The notes: generated by a model from the letters alone, not told the origin. DNA of 64,000 nt from Aliamphritea hakodatensis (GCF_024347195.1 NZ_AP025281.1:4712001-4776000), one strand, 5' to 3'. Positions 1-7,500 are shown, numbered from the stretch's first letter. Numbers and translations are program-made.

Positions 1-381
1 TGGAATAAAGATCAGCAACGGCAATTCGTTGAATAAACGGAAATAGCGCCCGCTGCGGTTTAACGTGCCTGCACGCAGCTTTTGCAGGTACTGGCGGCAC
101 CACAGATGGTAGCCGATCAGTAACAGCACAAAGGTCAGCTTGGCATGCAACCAGCCACCGCTGAAGCCATAGCCCAGCCACAGCCAGATACCTAAGCCCA
201 GCGTGAACACCGCCATGAGGGTCATAAAGCCATACAGCTTGCCAGCCATGATCTCCAGCCGGGCCACATCCTGACCGGCCTCGCGGCCTTCCACGTAATG
301 CACAAAAATACGCGGCAGGTAGAAAATGCCAGCCATCCAGCTCGTCATTGCCAGAATATGAAAAGTCTTTATCCACAACAT
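1..381 (-). CDS. hemJ: HemJ-type protoporphyrinogen IX oxidase, partial (C-terminus beyond window)
   Basis: HemJ is an integral membrane enzyme that oxidises protoporphyrinogen IX to protoporphyrin IX, the step before iron insertion in haem synthesis. The visible 127 residues begin MLWIKTFHILAMTSWMAG and hold the family's N-terminal His (residue 8), the Trp/Met helix and at least three hydrophobic segments, including one around WLHAKLTFVLLLIGYHLW. The start is the ATG at 381. Two degenerate copies of the same start lie upstream at 468 and 555, and no clear Shine-Dalgarno sequence precedes 381. The gene runs off the window. Identification is by family resemblance (UPF0093/CopD-like); function is inferred from the family. 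Confidence 0.85.
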   Translation of the reverse strand, partial: MLWIKTFHILAMTSWMAGIFYLPRIFVHYVEGREAGQDVARLEIMAGKLYGFMTLMAVFTLGLGIWLWLGYGFSGGWLHAKLTFVLLLIGYHLWCRQYLQKLRAGTLNRSGRYFRLFNELPLLIFIP

Positions 382-555
382 CGGTTAATAATCCAAATAA
401 AAAATACCGGCCATGCTCATTCAAGAGCGCGTCATTACCAGAGTGTGAAACGTCTTAATCCACAACATCGGTTAATAATCCAAATAAAAAATACCGGCCA
501 TGCCGATTCAAGAGCGCGTCATTGCCAGAATATGAAAAGTCTTTATCCACAACAT
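343..555 (-). repeat. 87-bp tandem repeat made from the 5' end of hemJ (2.4 copies)
   Basis: Units start at 343, 430 and 517, so the period is exactly 87 bp (29 codons). The first 39 bases of unit 3 (517-555) are identical to 343-381, and unit 2 differs from unit 1 at only a few positions. Each unit carries the hemJ start region. Read on the minus strand, the two outer copies encode MLWIKTFH followed after 15 codons by TGA, then a MAGIFYL-like stretch and a TAA. This is a tandem duplication of the gene start that left two short upstream reading frames in front of the intact gene. Confidence 0.85.
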
Positions 556-582
556 TTAATATCAGTCCCGATCAGACAACAC

Positions 583-1245
583 TTACAGAATATGGGTTTC
601 TACCCGCAGCAGATCCGCCAGCTCAAGCAGCAAGCGGTCACCGGGGTTAATGGCACCGACACCGGCAGGCGTGCCGGTCATCACCACATCGCCGGGTAAC
701 AGGGTAAAGTGGTGGCTCATGTAGGCGATCAGGGCATAAATCTTATGCACCATCAGGCGGCTGCTGCCGGCCTGGCGCAACTCACCGTTCACCGTCAGGC
801 TCAGGCTGACATCATCAATATCGGCAACCGCCGCCGGCTCCACAAAGGCAGACAGCGGGCAGGAGGCATCAAACGCCTTGGCTTTTTCCCACGGGTAGCC
901 GCGCTCTTTCAGCTTGCTTTGCAGGTCACGCAGGGTTAAATCCAGCCCCAGACCGATGCCGGCAATGGCCCCTTCCACCACAAACTTATTGGCATTCTTC
1001 AGGGGTTCGCCGATCAGAATCGCGATCTCAGTTTCGTAGTGGACTTCGCCGTAATCCAGCGGAATTTCCAGCGGTTCAGCCATATCGGCCACCGCGGTGG
1101 AAGGTTTCATAAACAACATAGGCTGGCTGGGCACCGGGTTATCCAGCTCGGCGGCATGTTCGGCATAGTTACGGCCAACACAGATCACTTTACCCACCGG
1201 CAGATCAACGGCGGTACCATCTACGTACTGATGTTTATATTGCAT
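583..1245 (-). CDS. Fumarylacetoacetate hydrolase-family protein (acylpyruvase/oxaloacetate decarboxylase type)
   Basis: A 220-residue stand-alone FAH-fold enzyme of the YcgM/FAHD1 class. The class hydrolyses acylpyruvates or decarboxylates oxaloacetate with a bound divalent metal. Visible motifs are the entry motif VICVGRNYAEHAAELDNP near residue 20, the metal-binding VHYETEI (E71, E73), D102 in LDLTLRD, the Lys of EKAKAFD near 121 and the C-terminal VMTGTPAGVG near 188. Length is typical of the single-domain form. It is divergent from ppnP, with about 250 bp between the starts. The exact substrate cannot be read from sequence. Confidence 0.88.
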   Translation of the reverse strand: MQYKHQYVDGTAVDLPVGKVICVGRNYAEHAAELDNPVPSQPMLFMKPSTAVADMAEPLEIPLDYGEVHYETEIAILIGEPLKNANKFVVEGAIAGIGLGLDLTLRDLQSKLKERGYPWEKAKAFDASCPLSAFVEPAAVADIDDVSLSLTVNGELRQAGSSRLMVHKIYALIAYMSHHFTLLPGDVVMTGTPAGVGAINPGDRLLLELADLLRVETHIL

Positions 1246-1291
1246 CGTGAATCCCGTTCTGTTGTTTATGCGCCAAGATCATACTCCCCCC

Positions 1292-1444
1292 CTATACAGA
1301 CCTCAACGCACAGTTAGTCATACAAGTGCCCAAAGCTGCCAAGAAAACACTCAGCAAAAGCCCCCAGTAAAACCGCCGCGCCATCGCCAGCCCGGCCACA
1401 ACCGGGCCGAACACGACATAGCCACTACTCAGCCGTGACAACAC
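1292..1444 (-). CDS. Doubtful small hydrophobic ORF (50 residues)
   Basis: A GTG-initiated frame on the minus strand reads through two hydrophobic stretches (around YVVFGPVVAGLAMA and FYWGLLLSVFLAALG) and ends at TAG. In-frame TAA and TAG lie just upstream, so it cannot be the end of a longer intact gene. There is no convincing ribosome binding site (a TAGGT lies about 10 bases before the GTG). It occupies the space between two divergent starts and could equally be a decayed transporter tail or chance. I do not recognise it. Confidence 0.2.
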   Translation of the reverse strand: MLSRLSSGYVVFGPVVAGLAMARRFYWGLLLSVFLAALGTCMTNCALRSV

Positions 1445-1494
1445 CGGTTGGAATACCTATTATTGGCCCACATTTAATTAACAGGAATACCGCC

Positions 1495-1776
1495 ATGTTA
1501 CAGGTAAACGAATATTTTGAAGGCGCCGTAAAATCTATCGGCTTTGAAAACGGTGAAGGTCAGGTAACGTCCGGTGTAATGGCCGCCGGCGAATACACCT
1601 TCGGTACCTCACAGGACGAACTGATGAAAGTCATGAGCGGTGAACTGATTGTTAAACTGCCAGGTTCTGATGAATGGCAGACATTCGCTTCCGGCAGCGA
1701 ATTCAACGTTGCGGCTAACCAGTCTTTCGACGTGAAGGTAGCAGCCCCAACTGCCTACCTGTGCTACTACAGCTAA
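1495..1776 (+). CDS. ppnP: Pyrimidine/purine nucleoside phosphorylase
   Basis: A 93-residue cupin-fold protein of the PpnP (YaiE/UPF0345) family. It phosphorolyses a broad range of nucleosides to base plus ribose 1-phosphate. Family features seen are the start MLQVNEYFEG, the VMAAGEYTFGTSQDELM strand, the GSDEW turn and the end PTAYLCYYS. The ATG at 1495 is chosen because AACAGG precedes it and the product then has the family length; an in-frame upstream ATG at 1435 would add unrelated residues. It is monocistronic, with a terminator directly after. Confidence 0.93.
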   Translation: MLQVNEYFEGAVKSIGFENGEGQVTSGVMAAGEYTFGTSQDELMKVMSGELIVKLPGSDEWQTFASGSEFNVAANQSFDVKVAAPTAYLCYYS

Positions 1777-1794
1777 GCGACTCTGGCTGAAGAG

Positions 1795-1825
1795 CCGGTC
1801 CGCTATACTGCGGGCCGGTTTTCTT
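1795..1825 (+). terminator. Rho-independent terminator after ppnP
   Basis: Stem of nine pairs (1795-1803 with 1810-1818, one G-T pair), a six-base loop, then TTTTCTT. Confidence 0.8.
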
Positions 1826-1867
1826 AGCAGCAAACCTGCTAAAGCCCACATCCCCTTAAAAGGAGGA

Positions 1868-2116
1868 TCAGGCTCTACTAACTCCCCGTTTAGACTCCCA
1901 TCGGGCTTTAACATCTGCATGATCAATAAGACGCCCCTCATCAGCAGCCTGAATACCTTGCCCCACTTCAAGAACAAACCGGCCTTCACCTGCGACGTAT
2001 AACTTAATCGCTTCAGCCATCAGCCATTCACGAGACCTGCTCATTGCCGCTGCCATCTGCCCGATACGCTTTAAGGTTTCATCGTCCAGTGTTACTGAAA
2101 TAGCTTTTAAAGACAC
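1868..2116 (-). CDS. CopG/ribbon-helix-helix antitoxin-like protein without a visible toxin
   Basis: An 82-residue protein whose first ~45 residues match the ribbon-helix-helix fold (strand KAISVTLDDETLKRI, then a Ser-rich turn and the helix WLMAEAIKLYV). The acidic C-terminal half ends ADVKARWESKRGVSRA, as in antitoxins of ParE/RelE-type pairs, where it wraps the toxin. Such antitoxins normally overlap a toxin gene just downstream. Here the downstream side reaches the ppnP terminator with no toxin reading frame. Either the toxin was lost or this is a free-standing DNA-binding regulator. Confidence 0.75.
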   Translation of the reverse strand: MSLKAISVTLDDETLKRIGQMAAAMSRSREWLMAEAIKLYVAGEGRFVLEVGQGIQAADEGRLIDHADVKARWESKRGVSRA

Positions 2117-2219
2117 GGCGATTCTCCGGAATTCTCTGCGAACCTAAACAATGGCAAACATGACTTTCGCTGCCTGCTTTAGCGGTATTAACAGCATCTC
2201 TGAAACTCCGCCTCCGGCA

Positions 2220-2630
2220 CTAACCAATAATGTCTGCCTCGCGGCAACGGTAAGCCTCTATATTCTTATCTGCTTCAGTTAGATAGTCGTTCCAGCCATG
2301 CAACATTGCCTGTGCCTGTGTATAAGACAGATCAGCCGTCAGCACACCCTCGAAATACACCGCACTGTGGCAGGTATCCCCTCCCCTCTGATAGGTGCTG
2401 TCTAAAGGCGCAGGATCACCTGCCAGATCCGTCGGTAATTCATCACCCTGTACGGGCTTTAAAATCTGTAACCGTACGGTATTCCCCGTACTGTGAAAGA
2501 CTGTATGCGCCCCGCGCCGGTTCAGGCTGAAGCTGAGCATCGCCAAACCGCCAATAAAGGCAGAAAGTGCCATTAACTGTTTACGGGTATACGGTGCAGC
2601 AGACTGCTGCGGAGGTGTGAGCGGTTCCAT
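2220..2630 (-). CDS. Hypothetical membrane-anchored protein
   Basis: A 136-residue protein with a short cytoplasmic N-terminus (MEPLTPPQQSAAPYTRKQ), one hydrophobic segment at about residues 19-36 and an outer domain with two Cys (near 87 and 129) that could form a disulphide. The outer part has a YTQAQAMLHGWNDYLTEAD helix. I do not recognise a family. It lies 103 bp upstream of the RHH gene on the same strand, and its start faces the HTH gene across about 200 bp. Confidence 0.6.
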   Translation of the reverse strand: MEPLTPPQQSAAPYTRKQLMALSAFIGGLAMLSFSLNRRGAHTVFHSTGNTVRLQILKPVQGDELPTDLAGDPAPLDSTYQRGGDTCHSAVYFEGVLTADLSYTQAQAMLHGWNDYLTEADKNIEAYRCREADIIG

Positions 2631-2762
2631 CGCGGTTGAAACTCCCTGTAAGTGCCTTGTTTACGCTGAAAAAAATCGTTCCGGCGTTTGTGCATCCATG
2701 CTGTTGCCTATAGAGTTGTAATCAAACCGTTTTTTGATAGTAAACTCAATAGCAAACTAGCC

Positions 2763-2812
2763 AAATAATAGCTACCAAGTAAATGGATAGCAATGCGAAG
2801 TAGCTATTATTT
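2763..2812. promoter_or_regulatory. Perfect 13-bp inverted repeat, likely operator of the HTH gene
   Basis: Arms AAATAATAGCTAC (2763-2775) and its exact complement (2800-2812) enclose 24 bases, ending 15 bases before the HTH start at 2828. The shorter word ATAGC recurs nearby (2749, 2786). This arrangement is typical of an autoregulatory site for a Cro/C1-type repressor; the binding itself is inferred. Confidence 0.6.
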
Positions 2813-2827
2813 AGCTGATTATTTTCT

Positions 2828-3112
2828 ATGATGAGAGAGCGATTCATAGCTTTGGTCAATCATGTGACCCAGACAAGCTATAAACACAAAGAGTTCTCAG
2901 AACTCTCAGGACTTGACCGTAAGAAGGTTAAAAACCTGCTGGACGGTAATCAGCGCTTCAACGAAGAACACATTCATCTCATCACTACCGCATTCCCTCA
3001 ATATAAAATGTGGTTCGTCTTCGGCCAGACACAGCCAGAAACAGAACAAACCAGCCCAGAGCTCGAAGAAGGTGCAGATAGCACCGGAGAAACCGGGACA
3101 AATACTCGATAG
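2828..3112 (+). CDS. Small Cro/C1-type helix-turn-helix DNA-binding protein
   Basis: A 94-residue protein with an HTH core at about residues 18-48 (HKEFSELSGLDRKKVKNLLD), followed by HIHLITTAFPQYKMWFVFGQ and a disordered acidic tail. The WFVFGQTQPE ending is typical of small phage- and island-borne regulators. No Shine-Dalgarno sequence is obvious before ATGATG, so the start is between 2828 and 2831. It is preceded by a perfect inverted repeat and points towards the ATPase-HNH module (convergent). It may regulate itself and perhaps that module; this is inference from position only. Confidence 0.7.
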   Translation: MMRERFIALVNHVTQTSYKHKEFSELSGLDRKKVKNLLDGNQRFNEEHIHLITTAFPQYKMWFVFGQTQPETEQTSPELEEGADSTGETGTNTR

Positions 3113-3129
3113 CGCAAAGGATCAGGGAA

Positions 3130-3153
3130 CGCTGGCTAAAGTAATAGCCAGCG
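3130..3153. repeat. Hairpin with 8-bp perfect stem after the HTH gene
   Basis: CGCTGGCT (3130-3137) and AGCCAGCG (3146-3153) with an eight-base loop, just past the HTH stop. No T-tract follows, so an intrinsic terminator is not supported. The AT-rich block begins within about 50 bp. Confidence 0.5.
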
Positions 3154-3257
3154 GGGCGCATGCAAAACATGGAAACGCATAGGCAGCGTAATGGATTATC
3201 TGATCACAGGAATTATCTGTTTTCTTATCATTTCTTAAAAAACTCCTGTGAAATTTA

Positions 3258-4319
3258 TCATTTTATATCAAGTAAGTTATGTATATCTAACTGACGTAAA
3301 AGGTCACGTTTAATTTTCGAATAACAAAATTTATTAATATCCATTTTATCAAATAAAACATTACTTACATTACTTAATAAATCGATAAAATACTCCTTAT
3401 TTTCACCTTGAAGACTATGTTGATTCTTGTAAAAAAAATCAACTAATCCTTCGACTTCACTGATATTATTATTATATCTATCTAACAACAATAAATCATT
3501 AGCTGTGCTATCATTTAACTTTGTTATTTTTTTCAACTCTACCTTTTCAGCTTTTTTATTATGTAAAGAATCTAATGATAACTCAAACTTATATATATCA
3601 TCAAAAGATTCATGATAAGGATTTATATGAGTTTCAATTGAAAATTTCTTTTCTTTTTTTATTGAAGAATTACAGTCATGGCAAGATGGTATTAAATTAT
3701 AAAATGACAATGAAAAATATGGATGAATTACTTTCGGATAGAAATGATCAAGATCTAATAAAGCTTTATTTTTCTGACTTGTTGATGTGGTGTTAGTTAT
3801 ATTGATAACACTTAACTTATTTAAATTACAATATGGGCAAGAAACACTGGTAAATCCTAATCTTACTAAAATATCCCTGCATAACTTTGAACTTCTAAAA
3901 GACTTATAGCTAAAAATATCCTCAGACAAAATCTTTCCAAACTCAGTTTGTGTATACTGACCTTTGATTAGAGAGCAAACATCATCCTCCTTTATTATTT
4001 TTAAAATTTCATTTTTTATTACCGACAATTCATTGGGATTACCTTTTATTAATCTGCTTAAGTTTTTATGATTACTCTCCATAAAAAACTCAATCAGCCC
4101 CTTATGTCTATTTCTTGTTTCATTACAATTATCTGCCACATCCTTTAAATACTTTTTTGTTTTGATTTTTATTAGGACTTTTTCACACTTAGAGATTAAA
4201 GAATTCCTATAATAATCTCCTTTAGCAGTTTTTTTATTCAAACCATTCCAATAAGACTCAAGAACTTCATTTAGTAAAAGATCATTTCTTGAGTTTATTT
4301 TATCCTTAAGATTAATCAT
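3258..4319 (-). CDS. HNH endonuclease of an ATPase-nuclease defence pair (Septu/PtuB-like)
   Basis: A 353-residue protein with a metal-dependent HNH nuclease core in the middle. CPYC (161-164) and CHDC (213-216) form a zinc site, DH at 191-192 supplies the catalytic His, and FYNLIPSCHDCNSS carries the final Asn (217). The first ~160 and last ~120 residues are helical and Lys-rich with no recognised domain. Its ATG lies inside the ATPase stop region (8-nt overlap, ATGATTAA), which implies translational coupling and a complex. Composition is strikingly AT-rich against its neighbours, suggesting recent transfer. It is longer than typical PtuB, so a related but separate system is possible. Confidence 0.85.
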   Translation of the reverse strand: MINLKDKINSRNDLLLNEVLESYWNGLNKKTAKGDYYRNSLISKCEKVLIKIKTKKYLKDVADNCNETRNRHKGLIEFFMESNHKNLSRLIKGNPNELSVIKNEILKIIKEDDVCSLIKGQYTQTEFGKILSEDIFSYKSFRSSKLCRDILVRLGFTSVSCPYCNLNKLSVINITNTTSTSQKNKALLDLDHFYPKVIHPYFSLSFYNLIPSCHDCNSSIKKEKKFSIETHINPYHESFDDIYKFELSLDSLHNKKAEKVELKKITKLNDSTANDLLLLDRYNNNISEVEGLVDFFYKNQHSLQGENKEYFIDLLSNVSNVLFDKMDINKFCYSKIKRDLLRQLDIHNLLDIK

Positions 4320-5985
4320 TATTAATCAATCCTGTTATCTTATATTTTAGAACCTCATCACCTATTTGACGTGTTATTTTTCGTGCATACTCTTTATTCT
4401 GGCTGTTTAACTCTGCTTTTTCTAAAATCTCGATTAATTCTTGTATTTTCTTAAATGAAAACAATCCAACTTTTGAGCTATTCAAGAAAAAAGCGTTTGA
4501 ATATAGATCATATAAATTAGCTCCAAATGTATTTGAACCTATATCAACTTGTTCTATTTTTTGTGTATTTTCAGATTTATTTAAAATAACTAAATTATTA
4601 TTTGGCAAATCAGAGACCAAGAATGGTGAGTGCGATGTTAAGATTAACTGTATTTTATTTTTTGTCACACTTTGCAGGAAGTTTAATAGTCTATCAAAAA
4701 ACTCTATCTGCCATTTCGGGTGCAAATACAAGTCACCTTCATCGATACATAATAAAATATGATCACTTCTAGATACTTTTATTTCATGATATATAAGACT
4801 AAATAAATTCAAATACGCTCTATGACCTGAACTAATACCTGACCATTCCATACCGAGGATATTAATGTTTCCAAAAATATCTGATACTCTATTAATAAAC
4901 TTTTTTGAAGAAAGAGAAGAGTACTCTAAGCTATAATAATCTTGTCCTTTACCTCTAGCACCTTCTTTAAAATGAGTCATCATTGAGCTCGGAAAGGATC
5001 TCTTGATATGAATCAAAAAATTTATCATTCTAGAAATCTTATCTACATCAATAAAACCTGAGCCTCTTTCATTTTCCTCAAATTCATATAACAAAGGAAT
5101 AATTTCAATTTTAACCTTGAAGAGTAGATTATAAGTAAACCTATCTGTCTTTAAATCAAATAATTCTTCTTCAACTAAGTCATAAAATTGTTTTAGAACT
5201 GCCTTTTCAATTATTGAATTTTTTGATATTTGACTCATCAACCATATATAAAACTTTAATCTCAAAGTATTTATAAATTTACTTTCAGGTTTTAAATTAT
5301 TCAATCTATTAACAAAAAGCTTATAAGTTTCTGATAAATAATAGGCAGTATATTCATCTAACAATGAGCTTTTATGATGTAAATTTATCGAACCACTGTA
5401 ATTTAAACTAATAACAACTGAGCTTGGAAGATCAATTTCTAATTTTTTAAAAAATCTTGAAGATATAAATGAAATCTGTTTATTAAAAAAGCCATATTGA
5501 TCGTAATTTTTTTTCATTGAGTTAGTAGATATATCAGATACACTTCGATCAAAGCTATGTCTTCTTCCATCAAAAACATTAGAAAAATATATTGCTTTTA
5601 GATTATCGATATTACCATTATACTCAGAAACACTTACATCACTGTCAACTTTTAATGATTTACCATCCTTATAATAATGATAGCAACAATATTTATCATT
5701 TACTTTTATGACAAATATGTAATCACTATTGATTTTTAATTTATTCCCTTTAGCCAGAATACAAATAAGCTCTAATATATTACTTTTACCAACCCCATTT
5801 TTACCTATAATACCTGTTACTTCTTCAACGTTATTACCAAAAAAATCACTTGATAAGCTTTCTTGATCTTTCTTTGTTAATTTCCTTGACTTACTGCAAT
5901 ATTTAAAGCTAGTTTCACTAGACAAATTAACACTAAAATCACTGAACTCTCTAAAACTGCTTACCCAAATAAAGCAAACTTTCAT
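4312..5985 (-). CDS. ABC/SMC-like AAA ATPase of a two-gene defence module (Septu/PtuA-like)
   Basis: A 557-residue ATPase. It shows Walker A GKNGVGKS (61-68), an ABC-type signature ISSGHRAYLNLFS (384-396), Walker B HILLCIDEGD (409-418) with a D-loop LYLHP, and the switch His in LTSHSPFLVSDLP (452). The ~315 residues between Walker A and the signature hold the helical insert seen in PtuA, RecF and OLD relatives. The start at 5985 is chosen for the upstream AGGATAGG; longer frames add 24 unrelated residues. It is first in an operon with the HNH gene. In Septu, an ATPase of this kind holds and controls an HNH nuclease that acts on phage infection; the match here rests on architecture only. Confidence 0.85.
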   Translation of the reverse strand: MKVCFIWVSSFREFSDFSVNLSSETSFKYCSKSRKLTKKDQESLSSDFFGNNVEEVTGIIGKNGVGKSNILELICILAKGNKLKINSDYIFVIKVNDKYCCYHYYKDGKSLKVDSDVSVSEYNGNIDNLKAIYFSNVFDGRRHSFDRSVSDISTNSMKKNYDQYGFFNKQISFISSRFFKKLEIDLPSSVVISLNYSGSINLHHKSSLLDEYTAYYLSETYKLFVNRLNNLKPESKFINTLRLKFYIWLMSQISKNSIIEKAVLKQFYDLVEEELFDLKTDRFTYNLLFKVKIEIIPLLYEFEENERGSGFIDVDKISRMINFLIHIKRSFPSSMMTHFKEGARGKGQDYYSLEYSSLSSKKFINRVSDIFGNINILGMEWSGISSGHRAYLNLFSLIYHEIKVSRSDHILLCIDEGDLYLHPKWQIEFFDRLLNFLQSVTKNKIQLILTSHSPFLVSDLPNNNLVILNKSENTQKIEQVDIGSNTFGANLYDLYSNAFFLNSSKVGLFSFKKIQELIEILEKAELNSQNKEYARKITRQIGDEVLKYKITGLINND

Positions 5986-6552
5986 TAAACCTATCCTGAT
6001 ATTACTGTTTATTATCAAAGTTTTAACTAATATATACCCTAAATTACGCGCCTCCATCTAACACTTTTTTCCCTCAAAAAACAGTATCATCTTGGTATCA
6101 GTTAGCCTTCAATTGACTCAGAGTTGTACAAAAATTAAACACCCATAAATCATTCTGATTAATTCAAATATTTTTCTTATAGGTAACTCGCAGCTACGAC
6201 TTCCGGTAGCCTGACCTATACAGCATGGAATAATGAGGACAATTTCATGTCTATCAGAAAGATAGTATTCAGCGTAGATTTTGGACGTACGGCCAGAAAG
6301 CCCCCCCACGGTAAGCGCGTCATTCGACTCTCCGTGGGAACGGGGTCAGGTCTTGCCTTTTACCTAATCAAACGAAGCAGAGTCCACTCCACTCCAACAC
6401 ACCCACAACAAGCCTTAGTGTCTGTGTTCAGGTTCCTGTTCATGAATGTAGATACCGTAACCGTCCACAGGGAAGGATTTGGGTCAGGTCTTGCCTTTTG
6501 CCTTAACCAATAAGACAGAGACAAGCCACCGCCAACACACCCACAACAAGCC
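5986..6552. other. 567-bp non-coding stretch with island edge and repeats
   Basis: About the first 200 bp are AT-rich and should hold the promoter of the ATPase-HNH operon. From about 6,200 the composition returns to the local average. There is a 7-bp stem CCCACGG/CCGTGGG around 6306-6339 and then two 138-bp direct repeat units. No reading frame here is convincing, and no integrase or clear flanking direct repeat of the AT-rich block was found. Confidence 0.5.
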
Positions 6553-6618
6553 TTACTGCCTGCGCGCAGGTTCCTGGTCGTGAATGTAGATGCCGTAACC
6601 GTCCACAGGATGTGGTAC
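6343..6618. repeat. Two tandem 138-bp repeats covering the 3' end of the DinB-family gene
   Basis: Both units begin GGGTCAGGTCTTGCCTTT (6343 and 6481) and share CCAACACACCCACAACAAGCC (6394 and 6532) and TGAATGTAGAT followed by CCGTAACCGTCCACAGG. All three shared blocks are offset by exactly 138 bp (46 codons). The second unit is the true end of the DinB-family gene; the first is a duplicated tail with no gene body. Confidence 0.85.
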
Positions 6619-7041
6619 ACCGGCCTGATCTAATGCGTTGGCGATTGAGCCTCTGTGATATGAGCTGTGGCTAACGATATGAAACAGGATTTCTTCAACC
6701 GATAGCTTGCCAGCCTTACCGTCAGCAAAGGTGAATGCGATTACCCTTTGCCCAGCTTCATCACTCAACGTATTGGCGTATTCCCGGTACCACTGGCCCG
6801 AGGCTGTCAGCCTTTCATTCAGTGTTTCAAAGGCGGGGACTGTTTCGCTATTGGTGTGCTTATGCGGCACAGGAGAGTCGGTTAATCGTGCCTGAAATAA
6901 GTCCTGCACGATCACCATGTGGTTAATCTGCTGCAGCATAAAGGCGTATTCGCGGGGAAAGGCGTTGCTGTCGACCTGTTCAATCGCCGCCAGAGTACGC
7001 TGGTCAGCCCATTGCTTGAACTTTATCGCTTCAATAATCAT
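6553..7041 (-). CDS. DinB/YfiT-family putative metal-dependent protein
   Basis: A 162-residue four-helix-bundle protein of the DinB superfamily, whose members bind a metal through three His and often act as thiol transferases or hydrolases. The candidate ligands are H41 (QQINHMV) and the pair in HIVSHSSYHRGSI (H125, H129). The start at 7041 is preferred over the ATG at 7047 because the latter overlaps the GGA of the only Shine-Dalgarno sequence. The 3' end is duplicated downstream and a decayed paralogue tail lies near 8,470. Substrate unknown. Confidence 0.82.
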   Translation of the reverse strand: MIIEAIKFKQWADQRTLAAIEQVDSNAFPREYAFMLQQINHMVIVQDLFQARLTDSPVPHKHTNSETVPAFETLNERLTASGQWYREYANTLSDEAGQRVIAFTFADGKAGKLSVEEILFHIVSHSSYHRGSIANALDQAGVPHPVDGYGIYIHDQEPARRQ

Positions 7042-7101
7042 CTTCATCCTGAATACCTTATTGGCCGCTCTTAAGTGACGGGCGTGAAAGACACTGATGT
7101 T

Positions 7102-7500
7102 TTATTCCAGCACCTCAGAACTGATCGCCGTATCTTCTGATTCGATCACTTTAACCTCGCCATCAATCACGCCGTATGTTGTACGGTTCAGGGAGGTATC
7201 TTTAACCGTCATTCCCATCATACGCATGATGGCGACGGTTTTTGTCTCCAGTGTTGCGATGTTCCTGTCGTGATCTACGAACAGGGATACTTGCTCGCTG
7301 TTCACATCGGCCGTTTCCAGAGCCTGAAACGTCATCTTCAGCAGGCCGCGGTACTCGTCATAGGTCACGCGTTTACCCTGAATGGTGATACAGGATGTCG
7401 GATGTATGTACTTTAATAACCCTGCTTCATCTTTATTCACCAATGCCGCTTCAGTTTCCCGGCTGATTCTTTCGATAACGTCCTTATCTATAACAGGCAT
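7102..7500 (-). CDS. SnoaL/NTF2-like fold protein of unknown function
   Basis: A 132-residue protein with the layout of the NTF2-like superfamily: N-terminal helices (ISRETEAALVNKDEAGLLKYI), HPTSCITIQGKRVTYDEYRGLL, then four long strands ending EVKVIESEDTAI. The fold is used for small-molecule isomerases, ester hydrolases and binding proteins, and no catalytic set is obvious. It lies 60 bp upstream of the DinB-family gene on the same strand, so the two may be co-transcribed. Confidence 0.6.
   Translation of the reverse strand: MPVIDKDVIERISRETEAALVNKDEAGLLKYIHPTSCITIQGKRVTYDEYRGLLKMTFQALETADVNSEQVSLFVDHDRNIATLETKTVAIMRMMGMTVKDTSLNRTTYGVIDGEVKVIESEDTAISSEVLE

Noticed and set aside
369..556. 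TTATCCACA DnaA-box matches at 87-bp spacing
   Set aside because: They are simply the hemJ start codons (encoding Leu-Trp-Ile-Lys) repeated by the tandem duplication; no other origin features are present.
298..699. 133-residue plus-strand ORF over the hemJ repeats
   Set aside because: Repetitive translation (HPARHCQNMKSLYPQHRLI-like units) produced by the tandem repeat; antisense to hemJ.
3130..3153. Hairpin after the HTH gene as an intrinsic terminator
   Set aside because: Good stem but no T-run on either strand.
2640..6240. Prophage or integrative element with att sites
   Set aside because: No integrase, transposase, tRNA or matching direct repeats at the borders of the AT-rich block.
6247..6513. 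88-residue plus-strand ORF after the ATPase gene
   Set aside because: It runs across the 138-bp repeat unit with no family resemblance and no conserved composition.
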